Origin: Vespula vulgaris
Taxonomy: Eukaryota > Arthropoda > Insecta > Hymenoptera > Vespidae
Length of the DNA: 64,000 nt
Assembly (NCBI RefSeq): GCF_905475345.1
Contig: NC_066596.1
Span: forward strand, 7,559,001-7,623,000
Direction of reading: 5' to 3'
A model generated the notes under the pieces. It was not told the DNA's origin, did no database searches, and saw only the letters and a program-made list of their open reading frames with translations. The first letter of the stretch is position 1; each line of letters starts with the position of its first letter. Position numbers and translations under genes: made by a program. Below are positions 9,991 through 22,677 of the stretch, piece by piece.

Positions 9991-12799
9991 TCTGTCGTGT
10001 TTTCGGAATATAGCCACAAGTTCGTCCTATTCATTATTGAGCGATTTCTCTCGATCATGTTTTATTATATCTATCTACGCTTTAACGATAACGAAGTCAT
10101 CGTTATAGTCGGGAATGAGTAAAAAACATTACGTATATACAACGTACGCTAAGAACAAAAAGAGAACTTTTGAACAGGCGTTGAGAAGAGAGTCGAGAAA
10201 ATATCGGACAGGAGAGAGATTTCGAAAGTGCAGCTGCAGCGCAAGAACCTCGGCGAGTCCTCCTGCTTCCGTGTCCGCAAAGTGTCCGCAAACTGACCTC
10301 CAAGTATCCGCGAATCGTCGAGATTGCAAAGAAATCGAGGTGGCGTCGATCTGCGATTAAAAACATATTCAAACTTCTCGCGCGGAATATATACATATGT
10401 ATATATATGCATATGCGTATACACGCACGCACGCACATGCATTCGTACCTATTCGATTTACGATTCCTAGTAGCGGTGGGCGCCAGCACGACGACAACGC
10501 AACGGCCATCCGGGTAGCACGTCGTTTTCCCATAAGCGGGTACGAACGAACGGCTATTAAAATAAATGTCATCTATGATGGACACCTTTTTATATCATTA
10601 TTACGTTTTTCGAACGTCGAGAGACCTCTCGTACGGATGTGTGTACGAGCAACGTTTTAATCGGCGTTACCTTCACAACGTATCGTCTCTCGTTTTCCCA
10701 TAAAATTGCGCCTGCGTGAGAAAATGACATAGTCGTAAAAGCAAGGATAAGCGAGTCGAAAGTTTGTTGAATTATATTGAATCGATATCTTCCGATCGGA
10801 AGGACTCGATGGCCGAGAAAACGTTTACTCGAAGAAGCTAACAACGACGGCAACGGTTTGGGCAATAAATGTTCGTGACAAGGTAGTCCATGGAACGTAT
10901 CGCGAATTGATTTCGATTTTATACATCCACGAAGGTCGTTATCGCAAGAAATCGATCAGCTGCGGCCGACATACCGCTACCGTGCTCTGGACCAATATAT
11001 TTGGAGAAATCGAATCTGTCTTCCGACATGCATATCGACACGACCGCGACGCGACAGCGGTACCACTCGAGGCAACATTCACCTGCGGGCACTAACGCGA
11101 ACCTGTTATTTGCACACGACACCTACGTTTTTACCCTGGGCGATCTCTTTTTCTCTCCCCCACCTTTACCCCTCCTGCGGGTCCCTCCCACTTGCAGGAT
11201 CCTTTCCACGCCAAAGCCGATACACGCGTGCGGAGCATTTGCGCACGTGCTTCACGCACACGCGAAACTCGCCGAGCGCTCTAGCGACAAACCGGATCTT
11301 GGAAGTCGCGCGAATTATTTATTATCATCGTACACTTGGCCTAGTTCGAGAAGGAACGGCGAGACGCGTGCCGTGCAAAAGCAGTCTGCAACTCGGCAAT
11401 CGCGCCAAAACGATCGATTTTTGTTTTAATTTGCTCCCTGCTCCGTCAAGTCTCTCCGGTCCTCTTTTCGACCGTGACAGCCTCGAAAAGGATAGAGACG
11501 CGAGGACGCGCGTATTTACGTCGTATTTACTATCGAGTATCGAGAGCAATGATCGCATTTGATCGTAATTTCAGAGAGTCCTGAAAGTGTCGTTTCGAGG
11601 ACTGCTCGTCGAGATATCGGGAAAGGCTATAAAAGTAAGCAAAAGATAGCGTTCGCTCGAAGCGTAATTCCCTTTTTAATCGCGTATATCCAATCGGCTC
11701 GAGGAAGTCCGATCGATGAGGATTTGCTACCGGTTACGGGCTTATCGAGATACGGCAAATTTGGGCGATTCCGCTCGCGTCGACGCGCACCTACCTTCTT
11801 TCCCGATGGTTCGTTCGATATGCTAATCCCTACTTTCGATCTCATCTGCAGCGACAGCCCGAATCCTTACGAACGGTACGATACGCATAAGGTAGCTTTT
11901 TTACCACTGTCCGAGATCGAGATCGTGATCGAAGTTACGATTATCCGCTGAAGAAGCGTCGCGCGATAAATTCGACGTTGACGTACGCGCGGCCAATCTT
12001 TTCTTCTCGCCTTTAAGATTTTGCTCGAAAAACAAAAGGAGAAAAGGATGAAAAAGAATTAAAAAGTGATGTCGTCGTCGAAGTAAGTCGAAAAAGTCGA
12101 ACGTAACGACCCGACTCGTACTCCTTATCGGTGTAGATTAATAATCGAACGAATCCGACGGTCGGCACGAATACGAAGCTTTTCAACGTAGCTGAAAAAT
12201 TAGCTCGTTAAAAATCAGTCGAGTTTAGCATATCGAGAACGGAAATGACTTAACGCGCGACCTAGTCGCAACATTAGAGTTTTTCTTATTGCATGCGATA
12301 AGACGAGCGGCGAAACGGTCGAGTTTTTGGAAGAGCGCTATGGGACGACGACGATAAAGCGTAGGAACGCGTACAGAAATTGAGGCAGCGCGGTGGCCGT
12401 GGGTGCGCAACGCGAGCGTTCGCGTCGTACGCCTCGTCGTAACGCTCGACTTCCTAGGACCAACTTCCCAATTAAGCGGCCAACGAAAGCCACGTCCCTC
12501 CGTTGCGAATGGTTTTACGTTACTTGCCACACATTTCGTCTTGCAAAAACGTCGCGGCCCGTTGTAATTAAAGACGCATGCACGAAATACGCGCCGGCTA
12601 CAATTTAGCCTGGCAAACGTAACGGCACGCGACGTATCTCCGTCCTTTTCTCTCGCGAATACTCGCGCATGCACGTAAGAGACGCGCACTTTCGAAATGC
12701 GACAGATAAGACGTAAGTACTTGCGCGCGATTCGAGGGAGTTACTTACGTCGGTGTTATTTATGCGCTCGTAATTGTACGCGAGAGTGCTTTGCCAGAC

Positions 12800-12804
<5 letters not shown>

Positions 12805-12837
<33 letters not shown>

Positions 12838-12840
12838 CCC
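12805..12840. repeat. (CT)n microsatellite with C run
   Basis: About 15 CT units followed by six C. Confidence 0.95.
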
Positions 12841-14654
12841 GTCCGGGCGTCTTTTAACCCGTTCGTTCCCTTTGCGTTTCTCTCGGTGTACCTCGATCGG
12901 CCAAAGTACCGCTCCTCGCTCGCGATAATTTTCTTCGTCTTCGACGTTCATCGGCACCTCGAAGCGCCACGTCGAACCACGGCGAGACTCGTCCGTGGTA
13001 AAAACTCGATGCTCGATAATTAACGCGAAGAGCACGGTCGATCTTCAACGTCGTCAACTTATAAAATAACGCAAGCGAAGATCTCGCCCTTGATCGGCCG
13101 TTGACAAATTTGATATCGTCCGGAGGCGATACGATTATTCCCGTAGAAAATATCGTATGCAATTAGCGCGATCCGATAAATCAGAATGAAATAAAGCGTG
13201 GCTAAATGAAGAGTGCAGCCGGTGCACCTGTTTTGATTCTTTTCTCAAAGCTTCATAATAGCCTGTCTCGCGCGTTTCTTCGCTCGTACGACGTGAGTGA
13301 GAGATGGCTCGTTATGGAAGCAATCTGCACCGTTCGTCGGCGAAATTTAATCTTATGTTTCGAACACTGACAAAATTAAGGACGCGATATTAGTCGGCGG
13401 CTCGTTACGCTGGTAACGTGCCGCGGTAAGATTAATACCGTTCTACTCGAGATGACGCGGAAATAAGCCACGGACACGTCATTTTTAACTTTAAGTCGCA
13501 CACACGTATCCACGACTACTGTGTCCCTGGTGGCGAAGTTATTTCTTACCGACTATAACGACAATTCGACAAACGCGACGATTACTCGAACCAAACGAAA
13601 CGAAATCGTTCTCCGATCATCGACGAATTTTCTGACACCTAGGAAGTAAATCGAGAAAGAGGGTAATCGCGTTTCCGAGATACGCAATCGAGTTTACAAG
13701 AAACGACTGCTGTTTTCGAGTGAAATCCAGATAATACCTTTGGAATCGTAAGAGCGTGCGAGTACGTGAAAAGAAGACGAGAGAGAGAGAGAGAGAGAAG
13801 GGCAAAATGCGGGCACGCCGGCGAATACGCATGCACCATAAGAAGAGAGCTACTCTGCTCCTGGAAGTCGTTCGAGCGCAGGTGGCCCTTTTCCATAACC
13901 ACCTGTATCGTCTGTCTTTCTTCGCGTACACTTTTCCGTTTTGTACCCTCGTAGATCGGCGATCTGCGGGTATGAGCGGTAACGTTTAACGGTTCGAACT
14001 CTCGGGCCGTTCCGATCCTCGAGGAGCCTCAAAATGCGATTTAAAATAAACGATAAGGTCGCTTCGAAGCCGATCGATCGATGCATCGCGATGGCTAATC
14101 GCATTCCTAACGTTTTTCCTACGAAAATCTTTCTCGAGTACTCATCGAATACCTCTCGAGTACTTTCCAAAAAATCGTTTCGAGGAACGAGAAAGACGGA
14201 CGAATAGATACGTCGCGATCGCGTTCGAAAATATGTTGAAAGGGAAAAAAGCAGATCGTAAGTTCGAGATAATCAACGTTTTATCAAAAGTAACCGTGAC
14301 GCGGAGCGCTCCGCGCGTAATTGCGTCAACGTACAAAGTTCCAATTATGGGGTACGCGAAGAAGGAAAGCAAAGTTTCCAATTATCTCGGACCGTCGCCT
14401 CTCTTTTTGCTCGCGCGCCTTCCCCCCGGGATAAAACTGACGCGGATTGTCCGTGCTCGTGCTTCACCTGGATCACGGATCGGAGAAACGATCGGTTTCG
14501 AATACGGCTCCCCGGAACCGATATCAAAGTCGCTTCGCCTTCCTTCGCTTTGGCTCGTTGGTCGTCTCGGTGAAAGTCAAAATCATACTCCCTCCGATCG
14601 ACCTCGTATATCGTCGCTTAAATTAATAGATTCGCTACTCCGGGACATCGACTT

Positions 14655-14657
<3 letters not shown>

Positions 14658-14711
<54 letters not shown>
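14658..14711. repeat. (CT)27 microsatellite
   Basis: Fifty-four bases of pure CT, the longest perfect dinucleotide run in the window. Confidence 0.97.
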
Positions 14712-14714
<3 letters not shown>

Positions 14715-17073
14715 CGTTCGACGACGAAAATACGCACAGATTCGAGCGAATCTAGCAGACTCTAGACGATTTTAATGACGCGTTTAGGATCGCTAGCGTT
14801 GACCAAAGTTCGTTTCCCTTTTGATATCGATAACGCCGCCGAAATCATTTATCAGGACGCAAACGCTGGATCCGTTCGAGAGATTAAATCAGCCGCGCGC
14901 AACGCATCGATCGTGTCAAATAAAAATCAAAGTAGCTTCCGACCCGGAGGACGAGCGTGATCGAAGACGCATCGAGATTCGTTCTCAAATCGTCTCGAAC
15001 GAGAAAGAGAGGATTTCCAGGAAGAAATCGAGGAAAGGATGCGCGTTTCGACGAAGGTGCACGCGCGTTACGAGCCAACAGTCGACATACATAACGTAGA
15101 TCGATGACCAAAATGGTAGCACCTGCCTTTCTCACCCAATTTAATTTGTCACCAAGCACGCTCCTTCGAGCGAGTACGACGCAGCGGGAGGGAGAGGAGG
15201 ACGGAGGAGAAGATGAAGCGCGGAGGAACTCGCAACTCGACTTTCTCCGTCTCTTCTCCCTTCGCTCGCAAGAGCAACGTTGTATTTAATTTTTTCTCTC
15301 TCCCGCTCCCTCTCTCGTGGACGTTTAATTTATAAGAGGAATCACCCACAGCGCGATGGGGACGAAATCGTAATCGAAGGGAAGAGAAGAAGAGGATGCT
15401 CGGCATTCCACGTACTCTTCGGCTTTCTCCGTCCGTCTACCTCGTTGCCGCTGACGGAATCATAAATATGGCTGGCTCGCACTATCCGCACCTGGAGATT
15501 CCCTCGCTTTGCCACTTTTTGAATTTTCGCTCTACCGCCAGTGCCTTAAATGGGAAAGCCCGCTGTACTTATTTGGTCGCGGCTCGAAGGAGAGAGTGAT
15601 ACTTACGTGCCTCGATACCAGCGTCCTTCCCTCCTCCTACGTTGCGCGCCTTTCTTGACAGTCCTCGATAGGGAAGATTCGTTGGACGCTCTTATCGTTT
15701 CGCGTTCTACATCAAAAATCGAGGAAGAGCCGGTCGTATAAATTATATTTTCGTTTCGTTTCGATCGAACGGATTTTATGTCGGCTGGGTATATCTCTAC
15801 CCGAGAGAAACAAATGTCTCGCGTCGTGCGAGCTCGTCCGATCTCGTCCATGGATCGGGGAGGATAATGGTTTCGCACGTATCGTAGGTGTCTATCGAGA
15901 ATGAATCTCCCTCGGTCCGGTGCCGATCCAATTAATGCGCCATATGATGTTTCCGACGGACGGAAATCGGCCGAGGGGAAGCAGGAGAATGGGCGTGAGG
16001 CCTCGGTCGGAGGATTCAACTACAGGATATGCCCGGAGTTAATTGCTAATCGTTAATCTACCCCACTGTGGATTCGTCCGTTGGGACGCCATTTGGTCCT
16101 CTGATTTTTAAAATCAGAATGTGCCCGCGTAAGACGAGCCAACCGAGTACACGGGGATTGTCCGATCGACTCGAGATCGTCTTAGCTTCTAATCGCCCGG
16201 AAACGGCGATAACCGTTTCCTCCTTTCTCGAACTTGGGTCCTCGTTTTACGAATATCTGCCAAACGAATTCGCTCTCTCGTTCCTATCCTCGTTCTACCG
16301 AGGTTTGCGGGCGCGTGCCACGTGGCAGACACAATTTCACGCCTAAGGGAGATGATACCAGAATCGATCGTTTCGGTGCTGGTACGACAAACGCGGTTGT
16401 TAACAGCTTACGTTTCAGGATCCGTTTCAGGACGATCATCGTTTCGCGCTACGTTGGATTTTATCGTTCCATTCGGTTCCTTCGAAAAAAGAAAGCGAGG
16501 CTCGAGGAAAGGCTAGACCTCGTTGGCTCTCCGATCCAATTATCGCACCGATCCGCGAGATACTTACCAATATGCTCGGTTAACGGACGCTCCTCCGATT
16601 ATCCGTAACTTTTCGTTCGATATCGCTCGTACGTAGAAAGAGAGCGTGAGTATAACCTTCGTCGAAAGTTCCCACACGCGCGTGATATATGCGTCAAATA
16701 TATGCGGAGGATAATAAAAAGCATGCAGGAAACGTACGAACGGTTCTAAGCTTTAGATACACGTCCAATCAAGCGATATACGGGCCAGGTGCTATCGCCG
16801 AGCCGCCATATTTTCTATCTCTTCGCACGAAAACTTTTATGTTTATCGAATCTTTACCTCGTACCTTTTCTTTCTTTCGCTTTAGAAAAACCAGAAATAA
16901 AGAAAAGACATGAGAAATCAAAAAAAAAGGGAAAAAACACGTGGCTGGATCGATGTTCTCTGTCGGTTCTCAGCGGAAACCCGATTCTGGATAGCAAAGA
17001 TCTCTTATTTTCCATAGCGAATCTCTCGGTCGTGTATACGCCCGCGCGCATTTAGAAGCGGACAAGCGAGACG

Positions 17074-17100
17074 GAGAGAGAGAGAGAGAGAGAGAGAGAG
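17074..17100. repeat. (GA)n microsatellite
   Basis: About 13 GA units. Confidence 0.93.
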
Positions 17101-18249
17101 GCAGGCCCCTGTTGGAAACCGTCCTCGGAGGCTAGCACGCGTCGACACGTGGCCATAGGTATGAAAAGAAGGAGGCACGCTCGAGGAAGAGGAGAAGGAG
17201 GATATACTCGCGTATATCACTGCCCTCGTGTCTCCTCTCGAAATCGGCAAAGTGTTTCTCGTTTTGGCAGGATCAACGCCACTCTACAGAACCTTTGATG
17301 TCGACTTTAGAGCGGATAACGCGTCAAAGGATCGCTCTTCGATTCGTAATTTTGTAGGATTAATACGTACCGGACCGATCGTGCGGGCTATCTAAGCTAT
17401 CCGAGCTATCTAGGCACACAGCCGAGTTGGATATCAACGAGGAAATTTCTCCTTCGTTTCATTTGAAGAAACTTCTTTGCCTAATACTTTCGATATTTGT
17501 CAGCTCTGTGGATCAGCACCTCGTTCTCCTCTTCTTTCTCCTATGCCTCCTCGATGAGACCCTTTCTACTTGTATTTACCAGCTGGTACGTTTTCTCGTT
17601 TTCACCTTTCTTTTCTACTCGCGAAACGAGAAATAGATAGATTCTAATTTCTTTTACCGCGATACGTTATATCGGAAAAGTGTTTCGCGAAAGAAACAAT
17701 TTTTGCAAAATGTAACAATTTCTCCTTCCCTTTTAAGGCGAAAATACGTATTATTGCCTTTATATATTTTTAATATATCGACTCGAATAGAGCCGATTCC
17801 TTGCGAGTTTCTTACCAGGACGATCGTAAGGTAAAGACTTTTCGCGGGAAAACGAAGACGAGAATGCCACGATCGATTTCGTGAAATCGAGCAGGTGACG
17901 AACGATCGCTTTCGAGGGTCGAGCGAGCATTCGAAACGAAGGGTCGATGAGTCCATCGATAAAGAGATCTTACCGAGCGTTGGCCGAAGAAAAATCGTAT
18001 ATTCGTGCAGGTCACGCATGAATTTTCGTCCGTTGCTTTTACTCGATCTACAATATGTCTCCTTAAAACTATACGCGTTCCAAACGGAACGGCGTACTCG
18101 TAAATATAGTTATATTCAGAAATGATTACACGCGGTACGTGCATGCACCTTGTACATTCTATGCGCCAAGGAACGTTCGCAACATGACAGAAATCAGCTC
18201 GAAATAGTAAACGTATAACCTCATTTGGCCGCATAGCGATGCATTAAGC

Positions 18250-18275
18250 AGAAAGAGAGAGAGAGAGAGAGAGAG
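18250..18275. repeat. (GA)n microsatellite
   Basis: About 12 GA units, 30 bases before a 14-bp tandem repeat. Confidence 0.9.
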
Positions 18276-18301
18276 CATATGGTATCTTCGCGAAAGCCGA
18301 A

Positions 18302-18329
18302 GCAACGTCTGCGATGCAACGTCTGCGAT
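18302..18329. repeat. 14-bp tandem duplication
   Basis: GCAACGTCTGCGAT is present twice in perfect head-to-tail order. Confidence 0.9.
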
Positions 18330-19207
18330 GCAACAGATGGTGCGGCGTTGTGTTTGCGTGGCTCGGCTCGTGTTGCACCCCCGCCTCTTCTCTCGTGCCC
18401 TCTTTCTCCCTCTCTCATTGTTCCTGCCCGACTCTAATCCGCCTCGACTCGTGCCGCGTATTTCACGGTGCGTAAGTAGAAGAAGAAGGAGCGAGAAAGG
18501 AGGTGGAAAAAAAGAGAGGAAGAAAAAAAGAAACAGAAAAAATATGACTCGGCCAGCGGGCGCACCCGGTAGTAATTTGCGGTGGTGCGTGCGCGAGATT
18601 TGCAAGAATATTACACCCTTTTCTTCGGCGGTCCTATCAGCCGTCGCACCGCCCTTTCATTATTCCGTTCAACGACTTCCGCGTTGTCGCGGATCTACGA
18701 GCACCTGTCATCGACTAGACGATTCCGATTGATTCTTTTCAGATTTATGCAGCAACTCCTTTCCGAGATTCCATTTTCTCCTCTGTCGGACAATCATGAG
18801 AAAAGTTTCGTTCGTTTAAACATACGTTACATCTATGCATTCCTATTACTTTTCTTCCTCTTCTTCTTCGTGGAAAAACATCGCAGGTGGATCGAAATTT
18901 CGGTCTTCCCACCGTCTATTAATTTATCGCATTATCCTTCGTATACATGCCGGTATTCTCACGCATCATCGATTTAAATAGTCACGGGAAAGCGAGGGGT
19001 ATTTGACTCGGCTAAAGACGCATACGTACGTAAGTACGTACGTACATGCATGCATACGTACGAGTATGTTGGAGCGATCTAAGGGTGCACCTGCAGAAGC
19101 CTGCATGTAATTATAAACGTATCACTTGAAACGATCCTACTATAGATCTCTTTGTATTCCGTATGAGTGAGATCGAATCTCGTCTTTCGGCCAGTGTTCT
19201 CCGTTTT

Positions 19208-19211
<4 letters not shown>

Positions 19212-19240
<29 letters not shown>

Positions 19241-19241
19241 T
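19212..19241. repeat. (GA)n microsatellite
   Basis: About 14 GA units. Confidence 0.92.
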
Positions 19242-20742
19242 TGACCGAAATCTCTCACGTCATAAAATATTCCTATTCGATCGAGGGAGTCGCTTGTATA
19301 CGTTTTATGATTTTTCTTCTTCTCCTTACCAAGTTATTCAAACGTAAACAGATTTTATTCGTTTCTTATTGCGTATCTATGTACATTTATTATTGCTCAA
19401 CGCGTTACGCGCGAGGATGCGACAATAGCGATTCGTTCGCTTTCTTTACCTCCGAGTCCTTTCTGCCCCCAATCTGCATATCGATTGAATTATCGTCGTA
19501 AAAAACAAGTACGGCGTAATTTCGTTATACGATGAGGATTGTAAATTAAAAGGTTTTGGTACAACTACCTGTTTTATTTAATTATTCTCCTCAAAAAAGA
19601 AAATATCAACGAATTTTCTCAGCGCGATCGTCAGACATAAATCCTCTATTATCTCAAGTATCTCATGGCAAAGCGCACGTGTTAAGGAGAAATTACTCCT
19701 TCTTGTCTATTGTCGATTCGTCGGACAAACTGGGGTGCATTTTAACCGTTAAATATATTAACACTATCGAAGACAAAGACGTTTCCTATCGTACTCGCGT
19801 ATTAGTCTTCTTCCAAGCGAGGGTAGCGTTTCTCACGCACGTGTTTCCAAAGAGAAGCAAAATTGTCGGGCTTTCGTTATAGTTCCTCTCGTGCACCTGC
19901 GAATCCCACGCCTTCGAAGCATCTCCAACTTCCGCTTTCGACTTACTTTATTATCATATGAAACGAAACGAGAAGAAGAACTTTTTCGTGTAACTCAATT
20001 GGATGTAAAAGCGTCCGTCTAATTTATTCCGAACGACTGTCATGTTTCGAGCATTGCTTCTCTCTCTCTCCTCCCCCCCCCCTCTTCTCTCCTGTCAATC
20101 CAAATTTAAAACAATGAGAATACTTGTAATTCTTTCTACTTGAAATTAATTAAATCGTTATCTTCGATTGTTCCACGTCCTTAATTCGCCAATAGTCTTA
20201 ATCCCAAAAATGTATATAGATACACATATACTACGTACTTAAGTACGTACATACCTATTTCGCTCGAAATTCCTCGGCATTTACCGTTTCTTAAATGCGT
20301 CCGGCTTGCGTTCCATTTACCGAGAAAGAGTAACATTTTGTTTTAAAATCAGGCCCGATTTGGGATAAACCGCACGAATCGTCGTTTATAGTAATAAAAA
20401 TCTCGAATGCGAACCTCTCCATCGGGATTACTGTTTTCTCAAATAAAATAAATGACCGTCGAATAATGTACTTCTGTAATATATTCTATCGAAATCACTT
20501 ATCGCCAAAAATTGCGAACGTGTACTACTTTCTCTCTTTGCATTTTTCTTTAAAGATTATTTTTCTTGGTATAATATAAATCAATCATATGTATAATCTA
20601 AATCATCCGTCTCTTTTGCAGATACCTGACTCATTGCAAGTAGTTGACTTATCTTTGAATTATTTTCATATATTATAATTTCAATCGCACTTGTGTATAT
20701 GTATGTATACGCATACACGCGCACACACGCACAAGTGTTAAA

Positions 20743-20802
20743 AAAATATATGTATATGTATATGTATATGTATATAAATATATATATATATATATATATA
20801 CA
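20743..20802. repeat. (TATATG)n and (TA)n array
   Basis: Four TATATG-like hexamers pass into about 12 TA units, near the proposed far end of the sens 3' UTR. Confidence 0.92.
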
Positions 20803-21866
20803 AGTATCCACGCGCAGAGTATATTTCTCTATACTTATATCCCTAAACTTATATCCCTATGGTAATAAAATCCCAATGCGATGATATCTAGTATTATAGT
20901 CGTTTATGTACTATCATTAGTTTCTCTGTCATTATTTTTATATATGCAGTTGACGTACATATATGTAAACATTTAGATCTGAAACACTTAAATCCTTTGA
21001 ATGTTTCCTTTTTTTATTATTATCAAAGCATAGAAAGAAGATAGACATAAGATTACGTATGCGATTAATGCATACGAGAAATATTGAAAATCATCTTGAT
21101 TGATACTTTATCCGTTTGGAATAATCGATTCGATATGTAACTTCGATTAAATAAACAATGGTAAAAGTTTAGGAAAAAAGGATATAAAAAATATAAAACG
21201 AGTATGCGGATATAATGGAAAACGGATATATAAGAAAACATTTTATTCAATCAATATCTTCTTTTAGCAATAATAAACATATTTTTGGTTTATCAACTAA
21301 CGCAATTTTTCCATTCGTACTTGCACTTACTCTTTCATCTCGTAAAACTTGCTCATCTACCGTCTATTCCCTTTTTTCACATTTTCTCGCTCTCAAACAT
21401 ACACGCGTGCATGCATACATTTTTTATACGACAAAATGATATACTTATTTATCTATTGGTTTGATTTCTCTTATGTGTATCTTCTTATCGAGTAATTATA
21501 CACAATCATTCGCATATAAAGAACGCGTATCAACACACGTTCGAATTCTCCTTAAAGATAAAGAAGGAAAAGAAGAAATTTCGAAGCAACGACGACGATA
21601 CCGTACCTATTATCATAGATTCGCTCATAAACAAGCATGCGCGAGCACTGTACTAGATCGACTTAAGACGAATCGATTTAAGTCGATTCGATCGTAAATA
21701 ATACTCTAATTAACAAACTACTTATACTAGCGCGTAAGAAGGACCTAAGGCTTTGATTTTTGTTTCGGGTTCTTAAAAGTACTTTCAAAGTACAAATAAA
21801 ACCATCTTCTTCGTTTTCTCTGTAAAAACCCGAAGATTACCAATCAGCCGGGTCCATTTTATACTA

Positions 21867-21890
21867 TCTTTGGTCCTCTAGCCGCTATGA
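21867..21890 (-). promoter_or_regulatory. Candidate miR-9a target site 1 in the sens 3' UTR
   Basis: The + strand here reads TCTTTGGT, CC, TCTAGC, CGCT, ATGA. Mature insect miR-9a begins TCTTTGGT and continues ..TCTAGC..ATGA. The - strand transcript would therefore pair with miR-9a over an 8-base seed and most of the 3' half. No hairpin partner lies nearby, so this is a target rather than a miRNA gene. Confidence 0.6.
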
Positions 21891-22367
21891 TTTTTCTCTT
21901 ATACATCGAATTTCGAAATGTGAAGCTTTTCGCGTTTCGACTCTTTTTCTTTTTTATATTTTCTACAATCGATTTTAGAGAATTATTCGTATAGAGTAAA
22001 TGTGTGTGTGTGTGTATCTTCTTTCGTTAATAAATTCAAAAGTACTTACATATATAGAAATTTTCAAATGTATCATACATATACGCAGAGATGTACGAGA
22101 TGCTGATTATAGTGAAACGTGGACACAAGAAGAAGAAATGTACAGATGCGTAACGAGTTAAGTTTCGTAAGTTGAAATTCACGTATTTGTACGAATAATT
22201 GTGTATCGATCGTTAAAAGTACATTTGCACGCTTATATATCTATTTTATACATGTATTCTTTTTTTTTATACATTCTCGGTTTTATACAATCGACCATAC
22301 GAAAGTTCTTCTTTCCATTTTTATTTCGGCGTAAAATTTTGCACTTGTTCTCACCAATTCACAAACA

Positions 22368-22420
22368 AGCGCGCGCGCGAGCGCGCGAGTGTGTGTAGTG
22401 TGTGTGTGTGTGTGTGTGTA
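22368..22420. repeat. (CG)n then (GT)n microsatellite
   Basis: Two CG runs are followed by about 13 GT units, all alternating purine-pyrimidine, hence prone to left-handed DNA. Confidence 0.9.
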
Positions 22421-22654
22421 TGGTTTGTTTATATATATATATACCTATATATCGCGGAAATTTATTAGATCGTTGCATAATTTCTGACGTATTTCCTGCA
22501 TCAATATCAGAATTGTTACGTCCAACGGATAAAACTTTATTCGCGTCCGTAGAAAATATGGCAGAAATAATGAAACGATCTAATATTTGTTTCATTCTCG
22601 TTGCTTCCAAAATTTAACTATTAACCGGTACAAAAAAATCTCTCTAACCGTACG

Positions 22655-22677
22655 ACTTTGGCTTTGATAGACTATGA
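22655..22677 (-). promoter_or_regulatory. Candidate miR-9a target site 2 in the sens 3' UTR
   Basis: The + strand has CTTTGG (seed bases 2-7), a G:U-compatible base at position 8, and TATGA at the place of the miRNA 3' end. It is weaker than site 1 but lies 0.8 kb from it in the same presumed UTR. Confidence 0.35.

Larger units (their letters stand above)
8770..10010 (+). other. Dys: Dystrophin 3' UTR (extent inferred)
   Basis: AT-rich sequence follows the Dys stop codon. AATAAA signals sit at 9083-9088, 9423-9428, 9967-9972 and 9985-9990. The last is followed by a GT-rich stretch (TGTCGTGTTTT), so a long form may end near 10010 and a short one near 9110. No open frame of interest is present. 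A (GA)n run at 9579-9599 and CA-rich runs at 9336-9366 and 9675-9726 lie inside it. Confidence 0.6.
10011..20500. other. Intergenic region between Dys and the senseless gene
   Basis: About 10 kb without a supportable gene on either strand. Open frames are short, rich in Arg/Ser and overlap each other on both strands, as expected from CpG-rich noncoding DNA with few stops. It holds microsatellites listed separately, a 14-bp tandem duplication at 18302-18329 and a CACGTG palindrome near 16319. Enhancers are possible but cannot be shown from one sequence. Confidence 0.6.

Noticed and set aside
13980..14010. tRNA-like GGTTCGAACTC
   Set aside because: No acceptor, D or anticodon stem can be formed around it.
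21867..21890. Possible miR-9 gene on the + strand
   Set aside because: No complementary arm lies within 80 bases on either side, and the internal bases differ from mature miR-9a. A target site on the - strand fits better.
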